NCBI GenBank assembly: GCA_934692625.1
Contig: CAKUUC010000009.1
Span: forward strand, 1 to 64,000
Source of the DNA: an uncultured Candidatus Melainabacteria bacterium
GTDB lineage: Bacteria; Cyanobacteriota; Vampirovibrionia; Gastranaerophilales; Gastranaerophilaceae
Direction of reading: 5' to 3'
Length of the DNA: 64,000 nt
Shown here piece by piece: positions 51,701 to 59,264 of this stretch. Made by a program: the position numbers and the translations under genes. The notes under the pieces were generated by a model. The model was given only the letters and a program-made list of their open reading frames with translations. It ran no database searches and had not been told where the DNA came from. Within the stretch, counting starts at the first letter, position 1; every line of letters starts with the position of its first letter.

Positions 51701-54688
51701 ACTGATTATTCTCAAGATGCAGGTGGTGACGGTGGTTATATTACCGGTGACAACTTCCGAAACGGTGTTTTTGCTGACGAAATAATGAATGCAGTTGGCG
51801 AAAATAAAGTTGAAGATAAAAACAGTAAACAATATAAAAAATTGTTAGGCGCTGATGGTGAAGAATATAAATTCAACATGTTTAATGATGTTATTGTACA
51901 AGGTGAACCTGATGGTATCAGAGATTTTGCATCAAGTATTAAACACCATGCTATACAAGATGAAGATAGATATTTTAAAGATTTGAAAAAAGATGTTGCG
52001 AATATGACTCGTGACGAATTGAAACAGAAAATAAATCTTATTAATATTGTCCCGAAAACTGCATATTACAATTATGAAAATGTAGAAAAACGAATTTTAG
52101 GTCGTGGAAAATTTGATAAAGGTATTGATACAAAAGCAAAATATGATGCTTTGTCAAATAATGATGAAGTTAAATTGTTGTTAGAAACAAATGCTCTATT
52201 TGCTTCTTATCCTAACTTACCAGATAAAAAGAGATTTTATGAAGGAAAGTTATCAACCAAGAAAATTTCAGATATTAAAAATTCTATTCAGCGTGAGGCT
52301 CGTAAGAATTTTGATTATTCTTTTGCAAAAAGTCCTGATATTGCAAAAGGCGGTAGAGATATTTCGACTCAAGAAATTTTCTCATTATTGAATAGTTTTG
52401 CAAAAGAAAATAAGTTGGAATTAAAACAAAAACAAATCCCTTCGATGATAAAATCATTGGGCGAAATAGATAAGTCAAAATTTGACGGAAGTTTGAAAAA
52501 TACAATCAATTTAATGACAAATAGTTTTAAGCTTGAGATGACAAAACAGCTTAACGGTACTGTTTCTTCTGACAAAATTGATGAAATTACTCAAAAAGTC
52601 CATGATATTTTGATAAAAAATATGTATTTTACCGAACAAGATATGGAAAATATCAATTTCAAACGTGACAATATGCCTGCGGTTGAAAAATGGATTGATG
52701 ATACGTTTAATCCGGCAACTGACAAGGAGTTTGCTCAAATTTACAGAAAACTTCAAGATATGCCAATTGACAAATTTAAACAAAAATACAATTCAACAAT
52801 AACTGCCCGTGCTTTGGGTATAAAACATATTACAGGTTATGACTTGTTGAAAAAATTTAGAGCAAATGATTTAGATGTTCAAGATAATGTATTTTCACTG
52901 CTATACAATATTGAATATTATAATACTTATGTTACATCTGAAAGAATACCGGCATACGATTATTCAAAAATGAATAGAGTTCTAGCCGGTGCAACATATA
53001 AAAATAAGAAAAAATCATTTGATGAAACCTTCCTTTCAAATTATTATGCATTGAAAAGTTTAAACATTGGTAAATCCTATGATAGAATTTCAAATGACGC
53101 GTTTAGGAAATATAATACAATCCCTGCCTATGTAAAAATAGAAACTGAAGATTCTGCGGCAATTGCTGATGCATTGATTAACTTTAAACTTTCAGTAGAA
53201 GATAGTGTTGCAAATAGTACAATGACAAAACGAGTTCTTGGAGTTATCAGTGATGTTCGAAATCTTCAAGGAGCATTAGATAACTTAGATGATAATGCAA
53301 TATTGCCGGAAAAATATTGGCAAGAATTGGGACCTTTTGCAGTAAAATTCTATGCAGATTTTTCAGAAGATTCGACGGTTCAAGAATCTGTTCTCGCAGC
53401 AAAAGATATTATCAATTCAACACCTGCCAAAACGACAGTAAAAGAATATAAACAATTGTTGGGCGTAATTGCAGGCGAATTCTTCCCGCTAGAAAACAAT
53501 CCAGATGGTGGAAGCAGAGAAAATAATGTGAGAATTTTTGCAGATAATATCAAGTCTGAAAGACAGTATTTTGTTACAGAATCTGTTGATCCAAAATATC
53601 AAAAGAATGCAAATGTTTTATTGAACAAATGGATTAGAGCAAAAGTTCAAAACTCAAAAGATGCTGATTTGTACTTTGCAGAATTTGTTGCGTTCTATAA
53701 CAAGCATAGAATAACTCTATCTCCTGAAAAATTATACTTAGAGTATTTGATGACACTTGCAAAACCTACACCAACAAACAATCCGTACAAAGATTTTACT
53801 CCTGAGCAAAATGAAATGCTTAAACGAGTAAAAAATTCTTATGATACGGAAGTTACATCGTTGTTGTATAGTGCAAATCTTGTAAAATTACAAAACCTTC
53901 TAATGAATGCGGCAAAAGATGGTAATTTGAACAAGGTTAAACGAGAACTTGAGCATACAAAAGTAAAAATGATGTCTGGTGATGAAATCGACTTGTGCTC
54001 AGATAAAGGTTTAATTCTTATGTTAAAATCATTGATTGAACAAGATGATTTGGATACTGCATTGTTGTTTATTGACCAACTTGGTTTGAATGAACTTGCA
54101 ATGAAAACATTTGCAACAGGTTATCTGTCTTTTGATGGTGCAAGAACTATTATAAAACGTTCTTATAATATTTTTGATGCACTTGATAAACAGTTTGGAT
54201 ATCTCAATAAAGAAGCTCAAAAGTTAAGTGATATCGACAATGATGCGGATTACAAAGAACGTTTGATTCAATTCCGTGACAAAGTTGTAAATTACTGCAA
54301 CCATACTAACTTTAGACGTACCGGAAGAATTTATTCGCTTACAATAGATGAAAGTATCAAAGAAATGGAAAAAAAGCCTGAAAAGTCTAGATATGCATTA
54401 CTCATGGCAAATCTTGAAATGGGTAGAGCAGGAGCGCTTGACTATGCACAGAAAAATGTTGATAGTCTAAATGTAGCATTGAATAAATTCCAGATAGTTT
54501 CTCGCTTGTTACATTCTATCAAGTTGCCAAGAAATTCAAGCTATGTACGTTATGCGGAAGAATTTGATAATAAAATGAGTGATTTATCAACTTATATTTC
54601 AAAATATTCTGTAGATTTCAAAAATGTTCCTGTTTCTTTGGGTGATTGTGCCGATATGAAAATGCTAGAACGTAATGAAGAAGAATAA
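48755..54688 (+). CDS. Giant protein (1977 aa) with papain-like cysteine protease motifs and INFEG signature
   Basis: 1977 aa, the longest complete gene here, with AAAGGGG before the ATG. It starts MRIQSITSGFINFEGKRQDR: polar leader and I-N-F-E-G at 11-15. A cysteine protease triad of C1 type can be assembled: SVNQMSVGSCAAISICRK with C232; EYAGHAQYIADI with H935; YAIFHDNTWGAIEHE with N963. Such a motif set (Q...GSCA, GHA, N-x-W-G) is typical of papain-like folds, but a ~700-residue insertion between Cys and His would be exceptional, so the call is provisional. The rest is mostly helical (AKNTQHPLTASEREILDLR, EKLYLEYLMTLAKPTPTN) without other recognised domains. There are few Cys residues and no signal peptide. 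It stands alone, with no operon partner. Confidence 0.7.
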   Translation: MRIQSITSGFINFEGKRQDRKNVEQLKKNNPYDLNVINQRNISASIENLSKEGGEDNVKFLLDVSRHLKYGTNIDLGKTPNHDWRAELYQAAEKSIEKSPKNVRKKLYAQMDKAKNTQHPLTASEREILDLRESILSKVDRDVLENIKYDNVRNFDRNFDYLISSSEISTAQKLYVMKKLNYLMSPKYKINPQLADKKTQVLAEMVNDMVINTPESKIPNIKSVNQMSVGSCAAISICRKKMAYEDKANYVDIILSELDNKDYMMIYDISKLGSNKKIPVAKPYIDFDYAMKQGFRILDASALNWMNAADATGRANEATQNYVAFDKTFFDTFTDGHIIADIDESLESEQDYYRALLKAKKFIKECKKDKLGMQLDSNKVKNEFDKNINEIQKYSNSLNSILGEIAPASSKENRRQVLSDLRALSVSTSKDISKTDKQDLKNFMYIPNEPEKFKTEKIKNYIVSHLDYVNNDLLDKNADFITDLLTNISKATKATQSPVSSKILDAKQLYRAAAAFRTQTQFGLENMYKTCDTMREMGLPDRETMIFNNIDEIIKKLNKDTLNPTVKATLYERFQVNTPEDLIATLEFNRENLQHEMTVTFDELYKSVMLNDRKTTLLKNLKAIKTNIVDDKDKNTLEQMAFNMKMKPDKRQVVKELDKLIDIMENNPSEEDYVYSYNKAGGRNQMLDFKSIMENIGAVLRENSPESKSVISDFNEVNGLPKDASITETLNKFVEIGEKFNQLSFLTKAFQQALEVQDEDGTILNTVVPKEVIMKKLEQEHKIISEKDLSALQDKFATITDASHLPDGTRARMRELPKELTTFSKHEREILKDISKNINQWYSTTSRDLNAQYKVIEEPLKEQFRQLGVVIGRHWLPNDGHGGLGSYQEVRILESMTDKPYYIERDGNVAVSKILNSPYSGVSSTSVLTSEYAGHAQYIADIKQVPVKTKDGIETKYAIFHDNTWGAIEHENSWRDENGLLRTDYSQDAGGDGGYITGDNFRNGVFADEIMNAVGENKVEDKNSKQYKKLLGADGEEYKFNMFNDVIVQGEPDGIRDFASSIKHHAIQDEDRYFKDLKKDVANMTRDELKQKINLINIVPKTAYYNYENVEKRILGRGKFDKGIDTKAKYDALSNNDEVKLLLETNALFASYPNLPDKKRFYEGKLSTKKISDIKNSIQREARKNFDYSFAKSPDIAKGGRDISTQEIFSLLNSFAKENKLELKQKQIPSMIKSLGEIDKSKFDGSLKNTINLMTNSFKLEMTKQLNGTVSSDKIDEITQKVHDILIKNMYFTEQDMENINFKRDNMPAVEKWIDDTFNPATDKEFAQIYRKLQDMPIDKFKQKYNSTITARALGIKHITGYDLLKKFRANDLDVQDNVFSLLYNIEYYNTYVTSERIPAYDYSKMNRVLAGATYKNKKKSFDETFLSNYYALKSLNIGKSYDRISNDAFRKYNTIPAYVKIETEDSAAIADALINFKLSVEDSVANSTMTKRVLGVISDVRNLQGALDNLDDNAILPEKYWQELGPFAVKFYADFSEDSTVQESVLAAKDIINSTPAKTTVKEYKQLLGVIAGEFFPLENNPDGGSRENNVRIFADNIKSERQYFVTESVDPKYQKNANVLLNKWIRAKVQNSKDADLYFAEFVAFYNKHRITLSPEKLYLEYLMTLAKPTPTNNPYKDFTPEQNEMLKRVKNSYDTEVTSLLYSANLVKLQNLLMNAAKDGNLNKVKRELEHTKVKMMSGDEIDLCSDKGLILMLKSLIEQDDLDTALLFIDQLGLNELAMKTFATGYLSFDGARTIIKRSYNIFDALDKQFGYLNKEAQKLSDIDNDADYKERLIQFRDKVVNYCNHTNFRRTGRIYSLTIDESIKEMEKKPEKSRYALLMANLEMGRAGALDYAQKNVDSLNVALNKFQIVSRLLHSIKLPRNSSYVRYAEEFDNKMSDLSTYISKYSVDFKNVPVSLGDCADMKMLERNEEE

Positions 54689-54890
54689 AGAGAAAGTGAA
54701 GGATTTAATAAATCGTTACTAATACTTGATTTTCTTGAATATTCATGGTATTTTTACGTTGTCAGACTGTCGGAAAAAGTTGAAATCTAAAAGGGAACTT
54801 TTAATCTTCAGCAACATTAATCCGATAAGTGACGAGTATTTAAGGAAACCGCACAGATAATCTGTGCAGGTCTAAGATAGGAGAAAAAGA
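54689..54890 (+). promoter_or_regulatory. Structured leader of rpsH
   Basis: About 200 bp upstream of rpsH. GCACAGAT/ATCTGTGC (54851-54867) is a strong hairpin 23 bp before the ATG and would sit close to the ribosome binding site (GATAGGAGA), so it could control translation. GTGAAGGA at 54696 only partly resembles the L1-type sites and lacks a matching ACCAC. Confidence 0.4.
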
Positions 54891-55286
54891 ATGAATACAG
54901 ATCCAATAGCTGATATGCTTACAAGAATTAGAAATGCTAACACAGTTAAGCACCCTTCAGTTGAAGTTCCGGCTTCAAAATTGAAAATCGAATTGGCAAA
55001 ACTTTTGAAAGAAGAAGGTTTTATCGCTGATTACGAAGTTCAAGAAAAAGGACAATTCAAAGTTATCGTTATTTCATTGAAATATGATGTAAACGGTAAA
55101 CCAGTTATCACAAAATTAGAAAGAATTTCTAAACCTGGTTTGAGACACTACTCAAAAGCTAAAAACTTGCAAAAAGTTTTGGGCGGTATGGGTATCGCTG
55201 TTGTTTCAACTCCAAAAGGTTTGTTGACTGACAGAAAAGCAAGAAAAGAAAACGTTGGTGGCGAAGTTCTTTGCTACGTTTACTAA
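54891..55286 (+). CDS. rpsH: 30S ribosomal protein S8
   Basis: 131 aa with the standard start DPIADMLTRIRNANTVKHPS and the C-terminal GLLTDRKARKENVGGEVLCYVY. It binds central-domain 16S rRNA. In most bacteria it lies between rpsN and rplF in the spc operon. Here the next gene is rplF as usual, but the giant gene lies upstream and no other spc genes precede it. Confidence 0.97.
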   Translation: MNTDPIADMLTRIRNANTVKHPSVEVPASKLKIELAKLLKEEGFIADYEVQEKGQFKVIVISLKYDVNGKPVITKLERISKPGLRHYSKAKNLQKVLGGMGIAVVSTPKGLLTDRKARKENVGGEVLCYVY

Positions 55287-55367
55287 TTTTGTAAATTATT
55301 TAGTTTTCGGGTTTAATTGGTAGAAAAGCCCGTGAAATAGCACATATACCACAAGGAGAAATTAAAA

Positions 55368-55907
55368 ATGTCAAGAATTGGTAAAAAACCGGTTGAAATT
55401 CCTCAAGGTATTGAGGTTAAAATTGACGGACAAACGGTTTCCGCTAAAGGACCTTTGGGTACTGAAGTTGTAGAAATTCGTCCTGAAATTGCTGTAAAAT
55501 TAGAAGATAATCACGTTGTATTGTCAAAAGTTGGCACTTCTCGTGAAACAGATGCATTATACGGCTTGTCAAGAACACTTGTTGCTAACGCTATTCAAGG
55601 TGTTAAAGAAGGTTTTGTTAAAAAACTTGAAATCAACGGTGTTGGTTACAGAGCACAAATGCAAGGTACAACATTAAATATGGCACTAGGATATTCACAC
55701 CCTGTAGATATCGTTCCGCCTGAAGGTATTACAATTTCTGTTGAAGCTAATACAAAAATCACTGTTAAAGGTTCTAACAAACAAAAAGTGGGTGATGTTG
55801 CAGCGTTAATCAGATCTAAACGTAAACCTGAAGTATACAAAGGTAAAGGTATCAAATACGAAGGCGAATACATTAGACGTAAAGCCGGTAAAGCAGGTAA
55901 AAAGTAA
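55368..55907 (+). CDS. rplF: 50S ribosomal protein L6
   Basis: 179 aa: MSRIGKKPVEIPQGIEVKID, EVVEIRPEIAVKLEDNHVV and the C-terminal VYKGKGIKYEGEYIRRKAGKAGKK with the conserved P-E-P/V-Y-K-G-K-G-I-K-Y. It is 81 bp after rpsH; the spacer holds CGGGTTT/AAAGCCCG, a small stem, and ends ATATACCACAAGGAG before the ATG. Confidence 0.97.
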   Translation: MSRIGKKPVEIPQGIEVKIDGQTVSAKGPLGTEVVEIRPEIAVKLEDNHVVLSKVGTSRETDALYGLSRTLVANAIQGVKEGFVKKLEINGVGYRAQMQGTTLNMALGYSHPVDIVPPEGITISVEANTKITVKGSNKQKVGDVAALIRSKRKPEVYKGKGIKYEGEYIRRKAGKAGKK

Positions 55908-56103
55908 GGTAGTCGTTAGCGAACGAAGTGAGCGTTACGAATACCTTATGCCGAACTTGTTTCGGTATTTGTGGTGGATTTGCAAATGTTTGTTTGTGAA
56001 TTTACCTAGCGGACAGGCATGTGCCTGAATAAATACAAATAATGCCCGTATAAACTCTTGATTAGGTTTTTCAAGCAGGTTTGGGCAATGAAAGGATAAT
56101 AAA
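55908..56103 (+). other. Structured spacer between rplF and rplR
   Basis: 196 bp with several small inverted repeats: CGTTAGCG...GCGTTACG, CCGAA-CTTGTT-TTCGG-type and CAGGCA-TG-TGCCTG. This is much longer than the usual few bases between these genes in other bacteria. Confidence 0.45.
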
Positions 56104-56472
56104 ATGATTAAACAACAAACAAGAAAACCATTAGTTCAAAAAAGACACAGATCAATCAGAGTTAAATTGGCTGGTACTGCAGAATTCCCTAGATTAGCGG
56201 TTTACAGAAGTACTAAACACATTTATGCTCAATTGATTGATGATGATAATCATGTAACATTGGCTTCTGCTTCTTCAAACGACAAAGATTTGAAAGAAAA
56301 ATTGGCTCACGGTGGTAACATCGAGGCTGCTAAAGTTGTTGGTGAAGCTATTGCACAAAAAGCGAAAAAAGCAGGTATTGAATGTGTAGTATTTGACCGT
56401 GGCGGATTTTTATACCATGGTAGAATTGCTGCATTGGCAGAAGCTGCAAGAGAAGCTGGTTTAATGTTCTAA
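56104..56472 (+). CDS. rplR: 50S ribosomal protein L18
   Basis: 122 aa: RKPLVQKRHRSIRVKLAGTA, RLAVYRSTKHIYAQLIDDDN, and the C-terminal VVFDRGGFLYHGRIAALAEAAREAGLMF, all standard. It binds 5S rRNA. It is the last gene of the isolated trio; a strong terminator follows, so rpsE, rpmD and rplO of the usual spc operon are not downstream. Confidence 0.97.
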   Translation: MIKQQTRKPLVQKRHRSIRVKLAGTAEFPRLAVYRSTKHIYAQLIDDDNHVTLASASSNDKDLKEKLAHGGNIEAAKVVGEAIAQKAKKAGIECVVFDRGGFLYHGRIAALAEAAREAGLMF

Positions 56473-56492
56473 TCAAACAATTTGAACAAACA

Positions 56493-56525
56493 AAAAATCA
56501 GGTCATTAATTATGACCTGATTTTT
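56493..56525. terminator. Bidirectional terminator after rplR
   Basis: AAAAATCAGGTCAT (56493-56506) pairs with ATGACCTGATTTTT (56512-56525). It serves rplR and the convergent gene at 56532-56903. Confidence 0.9.
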
Positions 56526-56531
56526 GTTATC

Positions 56532-56903
56532 TTAACCTAAGCCGCCTTTGAGGATTTTTATTTTTCCCTCGTTACTGCAATCCCAACTGTTCCAGTGAGT
56601 TTCACCTTTTGTATCTGTCCAGATTCTGTCACCATATTTAAAATTATTACCATCTCTTATAAGGATTGATGTTGATTTTTTAGTTTCACCAAATGGTAAG
56701 AAATCAACGGCTTCTGTTCTAGTTGTAAATGGTGCAGTTTTTACTCTTGTTGTTTGTCGAGTTATTTTTCCTGCGTTGTTAATTGCGGTTGTTTTTCCAA
56801 ACCGTTTGTAAACTTTTGTTCCGTTAGGTGCGGTTTTTCCTAATTTTGCGCCGTATCTGATGAATCGATACGCTTCTTTTGCTGCTGTTGTTAAAAATCC
56901 CAT
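56532..56903 (-). CDS. Small basic protein of unknown function
   Basis: 123 aa with AAAGGAG before the ATG. It starts MGFLTTAAKEAYRFIRYGAK, a possible second type of N-terminus seen in the ART-GNAT protein (MGIIGKVTPKIYEYLRFAGK): M-G, an amphipathic stretch, a Y-x-x-x-R-[FY] core and a following lysine. The rest is Thr/Lys-rich beta (KVYKRFGKTTAINNAGKITR) with a Trp-containing C-terminus (RIWTDTKGETHWNSWDCSNE). No family recognised. It is 15 bp after the gene at 56919, so probably co-transcribed. Confidence 0.55.
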   Translation of the reverse strand: MGFLTTAAKEAYRFIRYGAKLGKTAPNGTKVYKRFGKTTAINNAGKITRQTTRVKTAPFTTRTEAVDFLPFGETKKSTSILIRDGNNFKYGDRIWTDTKGETHWNSWDCSNEGKIKILKGGLG

Positions 56904-56918
56904 GTTTTCTCCTTTATT

Positions 56919-57566
56919 TTATGCAATTGTTTTTAGTGAGTCGTTTTGTTGTGACATAAGTACGATTTCGCGTTTATCTAACGCCGGAAAATACGGAAGT
57001 GGTGTTACTTTCGCATCGTCTTCTCCTGGGCGATATGGTAATGGTTTTAACACCGGTTGCTTGATAGTTGGCTTGAAAGCTATAGCAGGTAATGCTTCTT
57101 CTGCCCATTCTCCTTTGTCTGTTTCGAAGTATTTAAGCGCTTTTCCGTTAACGTAGTCTTTAATGTTTTTGAATGAAATATTACCTTTGTTGTCAACTTT
57201 GAAGTTTGGATTTAGCGTGCCATTTTTTGTTATGATATCTTCTTCGGTAATCTCTAGTCCTAAGGCTTGAATTTTTTCTAAGAATTTTTTCACTTGAGAT
57301 TTTTTAACTTGCGCTAATGGCATTAGTTCTTTTCCTTGAACAATATCGATGATTGATGGCTTTTGGTATTTGACAACTTTTCCCATTCTGATTTCGCCGT
57401 TTTTATCTGTAATATATTCAAATGCAACATTTGGTTTGAACTTTTTTATTTGTTCAAGGAACGTTGCTTTCTCTTCAGGTGTCATTAGCCTAAGTTTGCC
57501 AACTTTTTGTGTGTAACCTGTTTGAGTTGTGCTTATTCCAGCAATTCCAAGATTTTCCCCCACCAT
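56919..57566 (-). CDS. Uncharacterised soluble protein
   Basis: 215 aa, starting MVGENLGIAGISTTQTGYTQ, with AGAAAGGATTTATT before the ATG. Residues 28-130 are a charged alpha/beta part (PEEKATFLEQIKKFKPNVAFEYI, DIVQGKELMPLAQVKKSQVK). The C-terminus is proline-rich and extended (KQPVLKPLPYRPGEDDAKVT). No family recognised and no signature. It is the first gene of a two-gene unit with the small basic protein, which recalls a structural or effector/adaptor pair; that is inference. Confidence 0.55.
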   Translation of the reverse strand: MVGENLGIAGISTTQTGYTQKVGKLRLMTPEEKATFLEQIKKFKPNVAFEYITDKNGEIRMGKVVKYQKPSIIDIVQGKELMPLAQVKKSQVKKFLEKIQALGLEITEEDIITKNGTLNPNFKVDNKGNISFKNIKDYVNGKALKYFETDKGEWAEEALPAIAFKPTIKQPVLKPLPYRPGEDDAKVTPLPYFPALDKREIVLMSQQNDSLKTIA

Positions 57567-57709
57567 AATAAATCCTTTCTTTATAAATTCCCCGTATGTA
57601 TTTATAAAGAAATTTTAAAGGCGAAAATTGCTTTCTTTTCTAAAATGTGAACTTTTGTTAAATGCTAATGTGTTGACTTAACACGAGCAATGCATAACTG
57701 TAGATAGGA

Positions 57710-59017
57710 TTATCCTTGTAAAAAGGACTTGAGCGATTCTATTGCACGGTCAGACATTAGTTGCCCTTTGAGTTTTTTATTTTTACGTTCCTTTTTAGGA
57801 AGTTCTACAGGCGGAACAATTCCCCAGTTTGAATTTATCGGTTGGAAATTTTCGTGTTCCGGATTTGTTATGTAGTGGGTTAAAGCCCCGAGCATTGTGT
57901 CTTTGGGCAACTCTAAAAGTGGTTCATTATTTAATAATTTAGCCATATTGATTCCTGCCAAAAGTCCAGATGCGATAGATTCGGTGTACCCTTCTGTTCC
58001 GGTGATTTGACCGGCAAAGAATAAATCTTTTCTCACTCTTGTTTGTAATGTCGGATTAAGAAGTGTTGGAGAGTTTATAAAAGTGTTTCTGTGCATTACT
58101 CCGTATCTTACAATACTCACATTTTCAAGCCCAGGGATTGATTGAAGAAGTTCTTTTTGACTTCCCCATTTTAAGTTTGTTTGAAACCCGACAAGATTAA
58201 ATAGCGTTTTGGCAGAATTATCTTGTCGCAACTGGACAACTGCGTAGTTCTTTTCATTTGTACGTTTGTCAATCAATCCGACCGGTTTCATCGGACCAAA
58301 TCTTAAGGTGTCTTCACCACGAGATGCCAAAACTTCTATTGGTAAACAACTTTCAAAAAATTTTGCACCTTTTTCAAAATCGTGTTTTTCAATTTTAGGA
58401 GCGTTGATTAAAATATTATAAAATTTTTCGTACTGTTCTTTATTCATTGGACAGTTGATGTAGGAGGCTTCTCCCTTATCATAACGGCTAGCCCAAAAAG
58501 CAATGTCAAAATTAATGCTATCAATTTCTACAATTGGTGCTATTGCATCAAAAAAGTGTAAATATTCACTGTTTGTAAATTTTTTGATTGAGTCTGCAAA
58601 TTTTGAACTCGTTAAAGGTCCTGATGCAATGATTGTTGGAGTTTGAGGGATTTCTGTTAATTCTTCTCTTATTAGAGTAATATTCTCGTTTTCAAGAATT
58701 TTTTGTGTAACGGTTTGGGAAAATTTATGTCTGTCGATGGCTAAAGCGTTTCCTGCTGGAACTTGGCACGCTTTTGCAATTTCAATCAATTCTCCGCCAA
58801 GAACTTCCATTTCATGTTTTAACAAACCGCTTCCATTTGTGATGTCGTAAGAACCTAAACTGTTTGAACAGACAAATTCTGCACAGTCTTCTGTAGTGTG
58901 AGCGCCAGTTTGTGTAGTTGGGCGCATTTCATATAATTTGACCTGAATTCCTCTTTTGGCCAGTTGTAATGCGGCTTCTGAACCTGCAAGACCGGCACCG
59001 ATAATAGTTACTTCCAT
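57710..59017 (-). CDS. trmFO: Methylenetetrahydrofolate-tRNA-(uracil-5-)-methyltransferase TrmFO
   Basis: 435 aa, standard. It makes 5-methyluridine at position 54 of tRNA using methylenetetrahydrofolate and FAD. The FAD fold starts VTIIGAGLAGSEAALQLAKR, then the family motifs YEMRPTTQTGAHTTEDCAEF, VCSNSLGSYDITNGSGLLK, RGEDTLRFGPMKPVGL, and the FAD-binding LFFAGQITGTEGYTESIASG. It is a single gene, convergent with nothing close by. Confidence 0.97.
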   Translation of the reverse strand: MEVTIIGAGLAGSEAALQLAKRGIQVKLYEMRPTTQTGAHTTEDCAEFVCSNSLGSYDITNGSGLLKHEMEVLGGELIEIAKACQVPAGNALAIDRHKFSQTVTQKILENENITLIREELTEIPQTPTIIASGPLTSSKFADSIKKFTNSEYLHFFDAIAPIVEIDSINFDIAFWASRYDKGEASYINCPMNKEQYEKFYNILINAPKIEKHDFEKGAKFFESCLPIEVLASRGEDTLRFGPMKPVGLIDKRTNEKNYAVVQLRQDNSAKTLFNLVGFQTNLKWGSQKELLQSIPGLENVSIVRYGVMHRNTFINSPTLLNPTLQTRVRKDLFFAGQITGTEGYTESIASGLLAGINMAKLLNNEPLLELPKDTMLGALTHYITNPEHENFQPINSNWGIVPPVELPKKERKNKKLKGQLMSDRAIESLKSFLQG

Positions 59018-59264
59018 GTTTGTAGTCTAGCCGATACATAGTGCTCTGTCAAATTAAAATTATTAATAAATGTTAAATTTTGTTATGTTTGTAGTAATAA
59101 CTATTGTATTTATTCCAATGATTAAGTATAATAATTACACTTGTTTTGAAATGTCATTGAAAAATATGTAAATATTTTGAAACATTACCTCAAAAACTAA
59201 CAATTTAGGATTAAGAATTGTTTTTAATAATCATGTAACAGTAGTGGTAGATTAGTAGGGATCA

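Noticed and set aside
54696..54725. A third L1-type site before rpsH (GTGAAGGA ... CGTTACTAATAC).
   Set aside because: It lacks the ACCAC partner and the inner stem of the other two, so the similarity is too weak to call.
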